A DNA stretch of 64,000 nt. It comes from Cheiracanthium punctorium (Eukaryota; Arthropoda; Arachnida; Araneae; Cheiracanthiidae). Every line of letters begins with the position of its first letter. Position 1 is the first letter of the stretch. Location: NCBI GenBank assembly GCA_038373885.1, contig JAWZYV010011900.1:248001-312000 (forward strand). Reading direction: 5' to 3'. Shown one piece after another: positions 1 to 11,744 of the stretch. The position numbers and the translations under genes are program-made. The notes beneath the pieces are model-generated. The model was not told the origin of the DNA. It saw nothing but the letters and a program-made list of their open reading frames with translations, and did not search any database.

Positions 1-960
1 ATACAAATAGATGATCTCTACAATACAATACTTAATCTGTTTAATAATAGCATAAATGCAAGAAACTTACCATCACAATTTTTACTTAATTATTTCAAAA
101 ATCTACTGAAGTTTATAATATACAATAACTATATACTACACAATAATAAACTTTATAAACAGGTCTTAGGTATCCCACAATTTGGATCTACTTCCTAGTT
201 ATTTAGCTGACCTTTATCTTTTTAATTATGAGAAACATTATAACTCCTCACTTATATTATATAGGTATATCAGGGTTTCTACAGATTTCACAGCTTTTGC
301 TTCCCTGACATCTATCACACACTTCCCTGACTTTATCTAGCGTGCTTTCCCGAATTTCGCATTTCTATTTTTAACATTACATCCTTTAATTAATACCTTT
401 TTATATATTTTGCCACTATTTTTACAAATAATAATAATAATAAAATTAATATATACAAGAATCTTATTTGACATCACTGGATTCAAACAAAAACCATGTT
501 TGATAATAATTTAGGATAAAATTAAGCAGATTTCAACTGCAAAAGATATGCGCATAAAGAACAATTTCTATACTTAGGTTGAAACAGCAAATATTTTCTT
601 GATTTTACCACAGAATTCGATTTTTCTTGCATTTCCCTGACCTTTCTCCAATTTCTGCTAATTTCCCTGACTTTTTTCCCCAAATCCCTGACTTTCACTG
701 ACCAAAACTCATTTCCCCGACTTTCCAGGCCTGTAGAAACCCTGTATATAGATATTATTATTATAGCTAATGATAATTATCATAACACAGATATATTGCC
801 CATTACCTATCCTCATAATTTAGAACTAGTTAAAAATCCTCTACCAAATAGCAATATTAATTTTCTTGATTTACATATATTTAAAAACACACTAAAGTAA
901 TTTTCACTAAATTATTAATTCAAGAACACGTAAGTAATTATAATTTATACATTTTTTTAA
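1..960 (+). pseudogene. Degraded reverse transcriptase fragment, interrupted by a miniature element
   Basis: Reading forward from base 1, a broken frame resembles the palm of a retroelement reverse transcriptase. It shows VLGIP near 165-178, then, after a frameshift near 197, YLADLYLFNYE (about 202-235), and an RYI.D catalytic-type motif split by the insertion at 271-744. After the insertion the frame continues with LELVKNPLP and NFLDLHI. The order GIP, LADL, RYxDD, LEL, FLDL fits Penelope-like reverse transcriptases, but the family assignment is tentative. Stops and frameshifts, plus loss of the second aspartate of the catalytic pair, make it non-functional. The 5' part is cut by the window edge. 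Confidence 0.5.
271..744. mobile_element. Miniature inverted-repeat element, CAGGGTTTCTAC ends, TTTCCCTGAC word array
   Basis: Ends are CAGGGTTTCTACAG on the left and its complement on the right. The 5-bp sequence TATAT flanks both sides. Joining the flanks across one TATAT restores continuity of the reverse-transcriptase reading frame, which confirms both the boundaries and the 5-bp duplication. Inside, the word TTTCCCTGACTTT and variants recur at both ends in the same orientation. No coding capacity is seen. The 5-bp duplication and CAGGG ends are compatible with a hAT-like element, but no transposase is present to prove it. Confidence 0.8.
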
Positions 961-990
961 TTAGTTATTTTGTATGGACAAAGATGAATG

Positions 991-1734
991 CATACCTGCC
1001 AACCTCCCTAAGCCAAAAATAGGAAGACTGTGGTTGAAAAAACAGAAGATTTCACAAAAAATCAGAAGATAAAAATAAAATTTAAAAAATATTTTAAGAA
1101 CAGAAGACTGTTTCCCCCCAGTGTATATCACCATTTCTTATTTTTTTTATATTAGTATTGTATAGAAATAAAAACAAAATTAAATAGCAATAGAAAAGAG
1201 CCTACCTGAATTTTTTTTATATAAAATGAAAAAAGATGGAGTATTTTCACAAAAATAAAAAATAATTAAATAAATGTAAATTTGACTTTATTTTTAACCA
1301 AAGTATGTTGAAAAATAAACATTAAGATTTTTTTAATCTCATTCAAAGTAGCTTTTTTAGCTTTTACTAATAGTTCATCAGAAAAATTATTTTCAAGCTT
1401 TAGTTTTCAATACTACCAAATTTTCTAATGATGAATCACTGAGGGAAGAACGAAATGAAGTTCGGTTAACTATCCATGAAAGATTTGCTTACAAATGCTT
1501 TGACCTCACTCATACTACAGCATTGTGCAGTTAGCTGTTGAAAGGATTACCTTTACTAAATTATTTTGAAATAGAATTATTAATTTACAATTTTTTTGCA
1601 CAGTTTGTAATACAATTTAATATATCGACTAAAAATTTAAAAAAGACAGAAGATTACATCTTCTGGCAGAAGACCAGAAGATAGCTTAAAAAAACAGAAG
1701 TCTTCTGTCAAAACCAGAAGAGTTGGCAGATATG
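991..1734. mobile_element. Non-autonomous element, CATACCTGCCAAC ends, CAGAAGA word array (family member 1)
   Basis: Inverted ends CATACCTGCCAACCT and (complement) CATATCTGCCAACTCT are flanked by a perfect 6-bp duplication TGAATG (985-990 and 1735-1740). Both terminal parts are packed with the word CAGAAGA, mostly in one orientation. The core at about 1420-1530 keeps a short open stretch but no recognisable domain. Members 2-4 of the same family start at 7055, 23257 and 28293. CA-starting ends and a 6-bp duplication are compatible with a hAT-like transposase. That is inference. Confidence 0.8.
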
Positions 1735-1740
1735 TGAATG

Positions 1741-2564
1741 TATTATCATTGCAATATTTGTAGTTTTGAGTTTTGAGTAATCTGGGTGGTGGGTAATGAA
1801 AAACTATTTTGAGATACCAAAATTACACATGTGATGTAATTTTTGTATCACAACTTCTAAACCTGGGTTAACAGGTAATTGTTTTAAAACAGTGGCATAA
1901 AAATTATGTTAGACTAATTTACAATTAAATGAGAGCCAAGAATAAAAAACAAGTTTCAGTGTGACATATCTGAACAAATAATGCAAGCCTTTAGTACAAA
2001 GATGTACATCAAACATGGGTATTACATCGCTAACATTTTATATATTTGTGAGTGTATTTTAAATTATTTTTATATCTTGTGTATTAATAAAATAATAAAT
2101 GTATATTATTTGTTAAGAGAAATAAAATATAATTGTATTTAAAAAAAAAAGATAGTAATTCGTCTTTTTTCTTTAATTTTATCCATTTGACAGTGCTTCT
2201 TTCATCTAAAATTTTATAAAGCCAAAAGCATACGGTAAAAACTATGGTAAATAACATTTACAGTCAACTTGTAATATACAATTTTTTTATAATCTTCGAA
2301 ATATTAAAACTGATACAGTGCAGTTTCGAAGTTATGTTATTTTTCTGATTATTTTCTATTTAAAAGAAAAAAATCTACAAAATTATATTAATTTTTAGTA
2401 AATAAAATGCTTAAAATACACTTTTACTAGCAGATTAAATTTTGATCAAAACCAAATTTGTACTTTTTGAAAGTTTTGCCTGTTGTAGATGATTTATAGA
2501 AAGTTTTTTAAATTGACAGAAGATTTTAGCACAAAATTATATACAAGGTTATAACAGTCATATA
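1741..2564. other. AT-rich spacer, nothing recognised
   Basis: The stretch is low-complexity AT-rich DNA with short A and T runs. I see no exon-like frame, RNA gene or repeat with clear ends. Confidence 0.5.
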
Positions 2565-4056
2565 CAGGGTGTCCGAAAAAGGTGATAATGAGCTTTAATT
2601 CTTGACCTATTAGAGATAAGTAAGCAATGTAAATTTTTAAAATGCTCAAAATAGGATCAGAAGATGTAATTTAAGACTCCGTTAAGAAAAAATTCCTCTC
2701 GATAATTAAAAAAAGAACTTCTTAAATTTGCATAAAAACCTTCATACAAAAAAAAATCCCAATTAGTAAAATGTGGTCCATTAATAATGAGGTGATGTAC
2801 AAAATTTGAGTATTATACAGTTGGCTCTCTTTCTAACGACGCTCTCTGTTTAACCCTTTGAGGCACAACCCTTTCCCAATGCTGAAAAAAGGGCAGCCAT
2901 TGCCATCGCTCGACTTAACTACCAGCAAGATGGCAGACGATCGAAACGTTCATCGCGTGCCACAGATCTAGAGACCCTTTTTTGACGACAGCTGGTAGTT
3001 AAGTCGAACGATGGCAACGGCTGCCCTTTTTTCAGCATTGGGCAATCTATCCAGCCGTTCTCGCATTCCTCCATTTTTCAGCAGATGTCAGTGCTGTTAA
3101 AAATAATCCTGACAATTTTTTGATGGGAAATGGCGTGCTCAAAAGTAAAGGATTCTCGTGGAGCTATGTAATCCGCAACTATTTTTTATAGAAATCAAAT
3201 CTATTCTTCGTGACTGGCAACAGTCAAAACGTCAGAATTTGGCATTCCCAGAGCAGGAACACTGCTCGTTAAAGGGTTAAAGACAATATTTCATAGTCCC
3301 AGACCTTTGGATGTAAAAACCTAATTTTATTGCATGGTTTGTTTGTGATATTTTCTTAATGTAACATAAAATAATTCTTTGGGAACAAAAATAACTTAAT
3401 GGTTATAAAAAATGACATTTTTATACATGCCAATTCATTAAGAATTATATTAACAATCATAAGCTTGTAAAGTGTGAAGGGAAATGTTATTTTTTCAGAA
3501 ATTCTGTTTAAGTGCGATCTCTATTTAAGGGCAATTTTTCACTGTTCCTTGAAAGTCGTTAAACAGAGAGTCAACTGTATTATAAAAAGTGTCACAGATA
3601 CGAAGATTAAAAATATGCTGAGACTTAAACCACTTCTCAATGCTCTCCAAAAAAAAAATCACGTTGGATGATCACATTTCAGGGGTCCTACAGAAATTAT
3701 CAAAGGAAATTTTTTTTTTACACTCTAGCAATAAGTGTTTACATTTAAATTCATGACAGCCCCTGATCATCTTGTTTAAAGATATCTCAGAGATTGTGAT
3801 GAAAGGCTGAAATTTTGTTCATCACCTCATTAGTGTATGGGGGCACATTTACTAATTGGGAATTTTTTTTTTTTTTTTTTTTTGTATGGGGGCCACATCC
3901 AAATTTAAATGTAACATTTTGAAAATAAACAAGTGGAATTTTTTTCTTCAAAGTCTTTTCTAACTTTATTTTGAATATTTTTTCAATTTACATTGCCCAC
4001 TTATCTCTAATAGGTAAAGAATTAAAGCCTCTTACCACCTTTTTTTGGGATGCCTG
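2565..4056. mobile_element. Long terminal-inverted-repeat element with CAGGGTGTCC ends
   Basis: The left 80 or so bases (CAGGGTGTCCGAAAAAGGTG...) are complementary to the right 80 (…CACCTTTTTTTGGGATGCCTG), including a long shared stretch containing ACCTATTAGAGATAAGT. Further in, the sequence around 2750-2790 is complementary to that around 3830-3930, so the inverted repeats extend well inward. A TTAA-flanked element has inserted at 2850-3280. Part of the same family recurs at about 62600-62790. No transposase remains, and the target duplication is unclear. Confidence 0.65.
2850..3280 (+). mobile_element. piggyBac-like miniature element, family 1 (copy A)
   Basis: TTAA flanks both ends. The termini are CCCTTTGAGGCACA and (complement) CCCTTTAACGAGCA. 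The interior contains a long imperfect inverted repeat: the segment CCAATGCTGAAAAAAGGGC through CTTAACTACCAGCAAG recurs inverted around 2990-3040. The unique arm ends in a subterminal palindrome (GTGTTCCT / GGGAATGC with wobble pairs). TTAA duplication with CCY termini is the hallmark of piggyBac transposases. No transposase is encoded. Confidence 0.85.
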
Positions 4057-4748
4057 TGTGAAGCATATCATCACATATCTTATTTTAATTCTTAATTACT
4101 TAAATGTTAATTATTTTTAAATTTAATCAGTATTCAAAATTTATTCTTTGCACTTTCGATTCGGATTTTTTTTTCACTTCGCCTGTAAAGTTTTATTTCT
4201 GCTGCACCTGCCTTATTTAAAAGCAATCCTCTATTTTCATTTCTTTTTTATTTTCACTGTTGCATTCGTAAAGCCTAACATTTCAGTTTCGATGGTTTGT
4301 TTATGACCATATAAGGCATCAAATCTATAAAGGGCATTGGCTTTCATTCGGGGTTACAATTTAGCTGTTACATTTTTTGTTTCATCCTATTTGGCACATC
4401 TGGAATCAAAATTAACTATATAAAAGTATATTAAACCGCTTGTGGTGCCACACCTTTTTGGCATGAATTTTTATTCCCCTTTCTTCTCTCTTGGCTCATT
4501 TCTGACGTCACAGATTAACTTTTTCGATTGCTAAGGAAGGTATGCTTTTTTTTAGGGGGGGGGGGGCTCTGCTGACCACCATGGGAAATGTATTTTTAGT
4601 ATTCTATGTTTTCTAGGATAACTTAATAAAATGCTAAGATAAGCCACAAAGTGTGTTCCTTTTGTGAAACTTCTACATTTACGGCCTGTTTAGAATTTGT
4701 CAAACGAACCTGGAAAGACTTCAACATAGCCTGGTTTATATATATGTA

Positions 4749-5921
4749 CAGTGAAACCTCTGGATAATGGTCACCCATGAGACCATCTAAAATTGACCCT
4801 CCTTAGGAGGTGGTTGTTCAAAGGTTTAATATTAAATAAGTTAAAATAAAGTCAATAAGTTAACAATGAAGTTTCCATCCACTTGCTAGTGGGCAATTTG
4901 CAGCTTCTCCAATCACCTTGTGAAATACGATATTGTGTCGGATCCTAAATTGCTGCAGCCAAATCTAAAATTCTGTTTTTCTGTATGGTTCAAAACACGC
5001 TTGCAAAATGGGTCCTGAAATCGGAAGATTTTCTGATCGACAGTTGGAAAACCACTCTAACAACACTTTATCAAGTTTTCCATTCCCAGTCTTTCGAAGC
5101 TTTGCTTTTCTGTTTAAGTGCGCACCTTGATAGGATTGTTTAAGATAATCTTCAATATTTTTTTTTTTATTGTATTCATCAGAGACCTGCCAATTTTCTT
5201 TGCTCCTACACCTTTCTTACTATCATCGATAATGATAGATGATAGTAATAGGTAGATCAATGATATTGATTTTCTATAAATTTATGTTTTTTTTTAAATC
5301 TTGATTGCACTACTACTCTCAAGACTTGACACAAATGACACAGTTAGGTTGAAAATGAAGATATAACCAATCGTGACAACACAAATGGTATAAAAAAAAA
5401 ATTTTTTTTGTTACTGACATTTGAATAAGATTGGGATTATTTAAAACAAAGCTCTGATGGTTAGAGTTTAGTAAAAGTATTTCTAATGACACTCTTTTTG
5501 TTTTTTTTTCTTTTTTCCTGTGAAAATTGATCAGCTCTTTGAAAAAAGCCATGAAAAAAAGCGTTGTAAAGATAATTGACAAAAATTGGCAGCAAAGAGC
5601 ATTCTAAAGGACCAAAGGCAGTACACAGAGAAGTGCATAGACATAATTCAATGGAATAGACACTGGAAATGTTAAACTAACAGTAGGGTACTTGAAAACT
5701 TTTTAGTTGCAATAAAAACAATTTCCCTCTCCTCTCTTGATGTTATCAGTTCTTTGAAATGCTCTTCTTGACAACTATTTTACAGTGCCAATTTTTGCCA
5801 TTTATATATATTGTTGCAACAAGGTTTTTCAATGATTTTCACAGAAAAAAAAGTGCGTGTTACCATTGGAAATTTTCAGAATTTTGTTCACTGTAACCAT
5901 TAAACAGTGAGAGCTCTATTG
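4749..5921 (-). mobile_element. Degenerate Tigger/pogo-like transposon
   Basis: The left end, CAGTGAAACCTCTGGATAATGG after TA (4747-4748), is a classic pogo/Tigger-type terminus. A diverged inverted counterpart, with ATAGAGCTCTCACTGTTTAATGG on the minus strand, lies near 5885-5921. The interior holds a broken fragment of a Tigger-type transposase on the minus strand (separate entry). The right boundary is approximate. Confidence 0.55.
4866..5133 (-). pseudogene. Tigger/pogo-type transposase fragment (DNA-binding region)
   Basis: On the minus strand, an open stretch of about 50 codons ending near 4983 contains KLDKVLLEWFSNCRSENLPI followed by SGPILQ. This is the pattern of the CENP-B/Tc5-type helix-turn-helix domain found in pogo and Tigger transposases (…LE-WF…R…P-SGP-LQ). 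After a frameshift and a stop, the next segment reads FRIRHNIVFHKVIGEAA, matching the second half of that domain (W…RF..RHNI..K..GEA). The N-terminal helix-turn-helix, the DDE catalytic domain and the stop region are missing. It is a dead copy. Confidence 0.75.
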
Positions 5922-5924
5922 TTT

Positions 5925-7048
5925 TAAATAATCCCCATCTTGAGTGCATACCTTTAAATGTCAATATCTAAATATTATACTTGATTGTTTGGATAGGACA
6001 CTAAAGGTTCATTTATCAAGATAGTATTAAAAAAAAAAAACTAAATAGATACACAGGGTATAAATTCAGAAGTCTCAATGATATTTTGACATTTTTTTAA
6101 CCCACAATGAAAACTATAAAACTATTATTAAATATATGTTTATTGAAAATAGCTTGTTTAAAAGGAAAAAAAAAAATCATTGAATACAATTACAAGATAT
6201 GTCATGGAAATGTAAATTATAAAAACATGGTATCACAAAACACTTGCAATATAAATCAAGAATTATTTGGAAAATGATAAATAAGTTTACAAAATTTACA
6301 TGATATATTTTAAGAAGTGTTTGAAAAAAAAAAAAAAATCAATTATAGGTTCACACATCAGTTTACAGAGTCTTAAACATGCTAACTTTTACTTGAAATA
6401 TTGTGTATATTTAAACTTTATAATTCAGAGTATCAAATAAGAAGTAAAAAAGAAAACTGCGAATAAATCATCTACTAATTATTGCAATAGTAAATTTCAG
6501 TTCACTCTATCAAGAGTTATCATAAAATATTTTCTTAAATTAATAATTTAGAATTTTTAAAATATAAATATTAGTATATTATATACAATCAATTTATAAG
6601 TATAAAAGTTTTTGTGGAGAAAATGAAGATGACTTGAGCTATACTCCAATCTAAACATACCTTACCTTTTGAGATGTATCCATTAACTTTATTATTTTTA
6701 ACAATCTGAATAAACAGACTGTCAAATACAAAAACAAAGCTATAATAGGGTTTCAGTTAGGGACCGATTTGCAGAGATGGGGGACCAGAGCAAAAGCTTC
6801 CTGATACCCTAACAAAGCAACTTTCATATCACACCATACCAAGAAGGATGTTATAACAGTATAAAAATGATTATTGAATCAAGATGCAAAGTGAAATGCC
6901 ATAGTTTGATGATAATATTATGTAGGATAATAAATATTTCAATTATATTACTTAATTTTTAATCTTAATTTCATACCATGTTTTCAAAGTAATAGGTACC
7001 AAAATATTTTTGTATTTACTTTTTTTAATGTTTATATCAGAGTATTTA
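5925..7048. other. AT-rich spacer, nothing recognised
   Basis: The stretch has A runs and AT-rich DNA only. No exon, RNA gene or bounded repeat was recognised. Confidence 0.5.
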
Positions 7049-7054
7049 TAGTGG

Positions 7055-7701
7055 CATACCTGCCAACCTTAGAAAATTAACATCAGTAAAATTATGTCCT
7101 CATTTCAGTAAATTTTTACCTCCCATCAGTAAAACTGAGTTCATTTATTTTTTTGGTACAAATAACTCGTGCTCTTGTTGTTTTTCATTCATAACTGAGC
7201 CTGCTCTACTTAGTGTTTTTTTTCCTTACCTTGTTTAATTAGGGAGGGGGGGGATTTAAAAAACTAAATTTAAAATAGGAATCAGTTTTTATCCTTACGG
7301 CATTAAAGATTTAAATGAAAGAGTTGTAAAAGAAAAATATTTACTCACAAGAGCGATGGAAAAAGATTGAATTGAAAATCTGAACCTGCCCCATTCAATT
7401 AAGTGTTTTTTTTTTTATTGGTTTCCTTGAAAGAGGAAAGGGGGGGGGAGGTTTAAAAAATAATTTTAATTTCAAAATAGGAATCAATTTTTACTCTTAT
7501 GGCATTGGAGATTTAAATAAAAGAGTGCTGAAGGGAAAATATATATTCTCTATACGGATGGAAAAAGATTGAATTGTTAGAAATTGCGAACGTCGAAATT
7601 CACCAAGCAATCCGTAAAATTACTAGTCATCTCCGTACATCAGTAAATTAATGCCAAAATCCGTATATTTTACGGATAATCCGTAAAAGTTGGCAGGTAT
7701 G
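7055..7701. mobile_element. Non-autonomous element, CATACCTGCCAAC ends, CAGTAAAA word array (family member 2)
   Basis: Inverted ends CATACCTGCCAACCTT and (complement) CATACCTGCCAACTTT sit inside a perfect 6-bp duplication TAGTGG (7049-7054, 7702-7707). Terminal arrays use the word CAGTAAAA or CCGTAAAA. The core is duplicated in tandem: about 7201-7380 and 7395-7580 are two diverged copies, each with a G-run, then GGCATT-A-GATTTAAAT and GGATGGAAAAAGATTGAATT. The same core occurs once in members 3 and 4. Confidence 0.85.
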
Positions 7702-8227
7702 TAGTGGGATAAATATTCACTTGGCTCCACTTAGTAAGTTATTTTCTTTTATATATTCCGATTGAAAATTAGCTGTATGGTTTCCTCACAATCAGCAGCA
7801 ATCGCTGCATATGCCATGCCTAAATGATAGGTTTGCACTGAATAATTGCCTGAGACTATACCGTTTAGCTAAAAAAAAGTTGTTGCTATAATGCTGCGCT
7901 ATGAAATAATATGAGTAATTATTATTAGTATTATTTTTCATAAAATTAGTTTCTCTGTCTCCCATTCAGTCTCTTAATGATGAGAGCAAACAGGTTAAAC
8001 ATGGGTTCAATTGTGGAATTAAATATGCTCAAGGGGGTATGATCCATTCCTTAGATTTGTCACTGCAACAGAGCTGCCTGTGTGCATGGCCAAATATTCC
8101 TTTAAGGACATTACAGTTGGCCTTTTAGCATGGATGGACTATACATGCACTAATGGAGGAAACCTCTTAATATGCTTTTTTTTTTCTTTCTTCTTTGTAA
8201 CATAAAAATTAAAGAAGTAATGATGTA

Positions 8228-8395
8228 CAGTGAAAATTGTTTAACACGAAACTAAGGGGACTGAAATACTTTTTCATGTTAAAAAATTTTGTACTAAAAG
8301 ATTAGTATTGAACTGCATAGTATACTATTCGGACTGCTATATCCTTTTGTGTTAACCAATTTTTCATACATTTTCATGTTAAACTTATTTCACTG
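8228..8395. mobile_element. Small Tigger/pogo-like miniature element
   Basis: Ends CAGTGAAAATTGTTTAACA and (complement) CAGTGAAATAAGTTTAACA are flanked by TA on both sides. The element is 168 bp. The word TTTAACAYGAAA and its inverse recur inside. CAGTGAAA plus TA is typical of pogo/Tigger-derived miniature elements. Confidence 0.75.
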
Positions 8396-8573
8396 TACCT
8401 TATTATTAGATGAAGATTTGAGTACAACAATGCCTTAAAGGTAGCAAATCTGCTTCACTGATATAAGCTGATACACCATAAATCCTAAGAAAAAATAATA
8501 AATAAATACATAAATTTATCACAAAAAGCTTAAATTAAAAAAAAAATGACAATAGTACTATGTACCAAATATC

Positions 8574-8746
8574 TCTGCATATAACACACACTTTCAACTT
8601 CAAAAAATTACTTCATTTTTTTGCCTGCGTGTTATATACCAAATATAAAACCGTTAATATAAAAAAATTATAAATGATCATTACAAAAGATAATTATTAT
8701 TGTAAGACATATCTTAAATTTACTGGTGCGTGTTATATGCCTGAAC
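8574..8746. repeat. Possible small inverted-repeat element
   Basis: GCATATAACACACAC near the left is complementary to GTGCGTGTTATATGC near the right, about 170 bp apart. A third copy of the word (GCGTGTTATATACC) lies inside. No target duplication is clear. Confidence 0.4.
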
Positions 8747-8749
8747 AAT

Positions 8750-9915
8750 ACTTAGAAAAGTATTTACTGTTAAAAGAAGCAAAATTAGTAATAATTGGTA
8801 GCTGTTTATCAAATAGACGTTTGTGTGATAATTGAAAAACAAAAAACTATTTTACAATTTTAGAAACTTTATCTTTTTTTTTTTATTAGTTTAGAAGATT
8901 TGGAGTATTTAGGCTGAACAATTTAAGAAACTGTAAGTGATAATTTGTATTTATCCACTGTTTTAATACGCACAATTTTAATCAAGGTTTCAGAGTTACT
9001 TCTTAGATTGTCTTAATTTTTCACACAATGTGAGGAATAGTTACTAGTTTTGTACTTTCAGCCTAAAATAAGGAACGATCACATTTTAAGAATTATATAA
9101 AAAAGTTTAATTAAAAGAAAATTTTTAAATAATAGTTTTAATTGCTATACCTAAGAAACACAAACAAAAATTATTAGCACTCCCTCCCCCAACCAGAAGA
9201 CTGGGAATGTTAAAGCTAATTGTTTTCAAGTAATAAAACATATACCAAGACAGATGGGCAGTACTTTGATATTATTTATAGGGAGGGGGGGGGGGGAGAA
9301 TGAAAATAAATGATTCATGTAAACTTTTAAGATAAGTTCAAGAAAAAAATTCAATTAAAACTTTATTATTAAAGGAATGCATGAACAATTTATATCTTAA
9401 TTTTTCTTGAAATGCTTAATGGCAGCAATGCAATTATGGTCATTAAATCAATCTAACAATACACTAACATATTAAATACACTGAACAATTAAGTGAATAA
9501 ACACAAATGCACAAGACTGACAAAACAAAAAGTATTTGGCATCATTGATATGAACAATATAAAAAATAAATATATTTAAATTATAAATGCCTAGGACACT
9601 CACATATATACAGAATTACATTTACACAAGCTAATCAAATTGCAATAAAGGGGGAGGAAAAGGATGTGTATATATATATATATTTTTTGAAATATGCGAA
9701 AGTTACACAGTTCCATTAAAATGGTTTTTTATTTTAACCAGAAACTTACACGATCTTGCAGCTTGATAAAATGGTTTATAAAAATATATGTCCTCAGATT
9801 AATTACAACTCAGTTATTCAGTGAATCCTTATGCATAAAAATATTTAAAAATAGTGTTATCTAATATGAAGTACACTTTTGTTACCTTGAATCTGAGCAT
9901 ATTGAGTTACATTCA
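8750..9915. other. AT-rich spacer, nothing recognised
   Basis: Apart from a G-run near 9282 and a short TA run near 9670, I see no structure or coding signal. Confidence 0.5.
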
Positions 9916-9919
9916 ACTA

Positions 9920-10403
9920 TTAACCCTTTAATGTGCAGTGTCCTCGCCGTGAGGACACCACGGTCTTGACGTTTTGACTGTTGCCAGTCACAAAGAATAG
10001 ATTGGATTTCTATAAAAATAGTTGCGGGTGACATAGGTCCACGAGAATCCTTTACTTTTGAGCACGTCATTTCCCGTCAAAAAATGGTCACTGTTATTTT
10101 TAACAGCACTGACATCTGCTGAAAAATGGAAGAATGCAAGAACTGATGGATAGATTGCCCAATGCTGAAAAAAGGGCTGCCATTGCTCGACTTAACTACC
10201 AGCAAATGGCGGACGATCGAAACGTTCATCGTGTGCCACAGATATAGAGAGCACAGCCAGCTGTCGTAAAAAAGGGGGTCTCTATATCTGTGGCACGCGA
10301 TGAACGTTTCGATCGTCCGCCATCTTGCTGGTAGTTAAGTCGAGCAATGGCAACGGCTGCCCTTTTTTCAGCATTGGGAAAGGCTTGCGCCTCAAAGGGT
10401 TAA
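9920..10403 (-). mobile_element. piggyBac-like miniature element, family 1 (copy B)
   Basis: The copy is TTAA-flanked and in the opposite orientation to copy A. It starts CCCTTTAATGTGCA followed immediately by the perfect palindrome GTGTCCTC-gccgt-GAGGACAC, and ends GCCTCAAAGGG. Relative to the other copies this palindrome differs at two positions in each arm, and the changes pair (see findings). The internal long inverted repeat (…GATCGAAACGTTCATCG…) is well preserved around 10150-10380. Confidence 0.9.
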
Positions 10404-10565
10404 ATGAAAAGTAACGATAAAAATAATGTAAGGTTGAAAATTCTTGGTAATAATCCCTAGAAAAATATTTTCATTGAAGTAAATTGGTGAAAGTATTCAG
10501 GAATTAGAATAATAATGTAGTCAAAAACTTTACTTGCAACTACCTCTTCAAAATCAAAAGATATG

Positions 10566-11744
10566 CAGGGTGTCATTTCAAAAGGACATATTCACAAAAA
10601 GCCACCAACTAACTTCAGTATAATTATTTGCAATTTTTTTTAAAGGGCTTTGAAAACAAAGTTTCTTCTACAAAAATTTATAGGGTGGCGAATTTAAAAA
10701 CCTAGAATACAGCTATAATTTGTCATTTACTCATGCAATTCTAAATAAACTTCACTATCACTAAAAAATTGTTTGTGATATCACAAGATACCACGTAGAA
10801 GTTTAAGTATTATATAAATTTTATAAGTTGATTTTGTCATATGTAACATCATCCCCCTTCCCATTGGCATGCATAATACAGTAAAACTTGTGTATAACGA
10901 TATAGTCTATAATGATAATTTCCATGATCCCAACAAAATTTCTATTTATTCAATATATTTTGAGCCTGTCTATAGCGATATTCTCCTTTTGCACGCACCT
11001 GTGTAAAATGATAATTTTAACTTTTAGAAAAAAAATTGTATTGTACGTATAATTTTTTTTTTTTTTTTTTTAAATAATACCAACAATCCAAAATGTACAA
11101 CAATAAAAGATTGCAGCATGGGAGTGGAAAAAGTAAGCCCTTTCAGTCCTAAGGTTCTTTGTTCCTCTTAGCTTTTGATGAGCTAAAGCTAACACCTTTA
11201 AATCTGTAATAGTGTGGCACAAAGCAATAGCGTTTGAAGTAAAGTTATTGTTTTTGCAATGCTGTAAAGGAAATAAATTGTACATGCACCTTTTATACAT
11301 ATTTTTATGTATATTGTTAGTAAAAATTGCATATAAAATTCTCGCCTTATTAAATCGCAAAAGAAAGTCCAATATAGTGAACTCAAAATCAAAAGAAGGT
11401 AATTAAACTCTGCGAATACACATTGAACTTCTATACAACAGATTTATCACCCGAATTTGTTCAAAGAAGTCATACTGGATGAACGATGACCGAAGTTTTA
11501 TTTCTGCATGAGGAATGACTATATTTTATATTTACATAATTGGAAAACACCTTTAATGCTAAAATAATATGCAAAAGCTCAACCTGTCTACAATGATAAA
11601 TTGCCTCTCTCTCTTTCTCTCAATAACGATATTATATTTAGGTTCTTACAATATTGTTAGGTCAGAACAGTACAGTAAAGCTACTTTCACTGAATATCTT
11701 GTACTGACTTTTTCAAATAAAGCATTTTTAAATGGAACACCCTG
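10566..11744. mobile_element. Possible nested elements with CAGGGTGT ends
   Basis: CAGGGTGTCATTTCAAAA (10566) is matched by CAGGGTGTTCCATTTAAAAA (complement) ending at 11744, suggesting an outer element. Inside, a Tigger-like left end CAGTAAAACTTGTGTATAACG (10879) is followed by repeated CTATAACGATA-type words near 10886-11010 and 11580-11650, but its right end is not clear. All small open frames here fall inside repeats. Confidence 0.4.
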
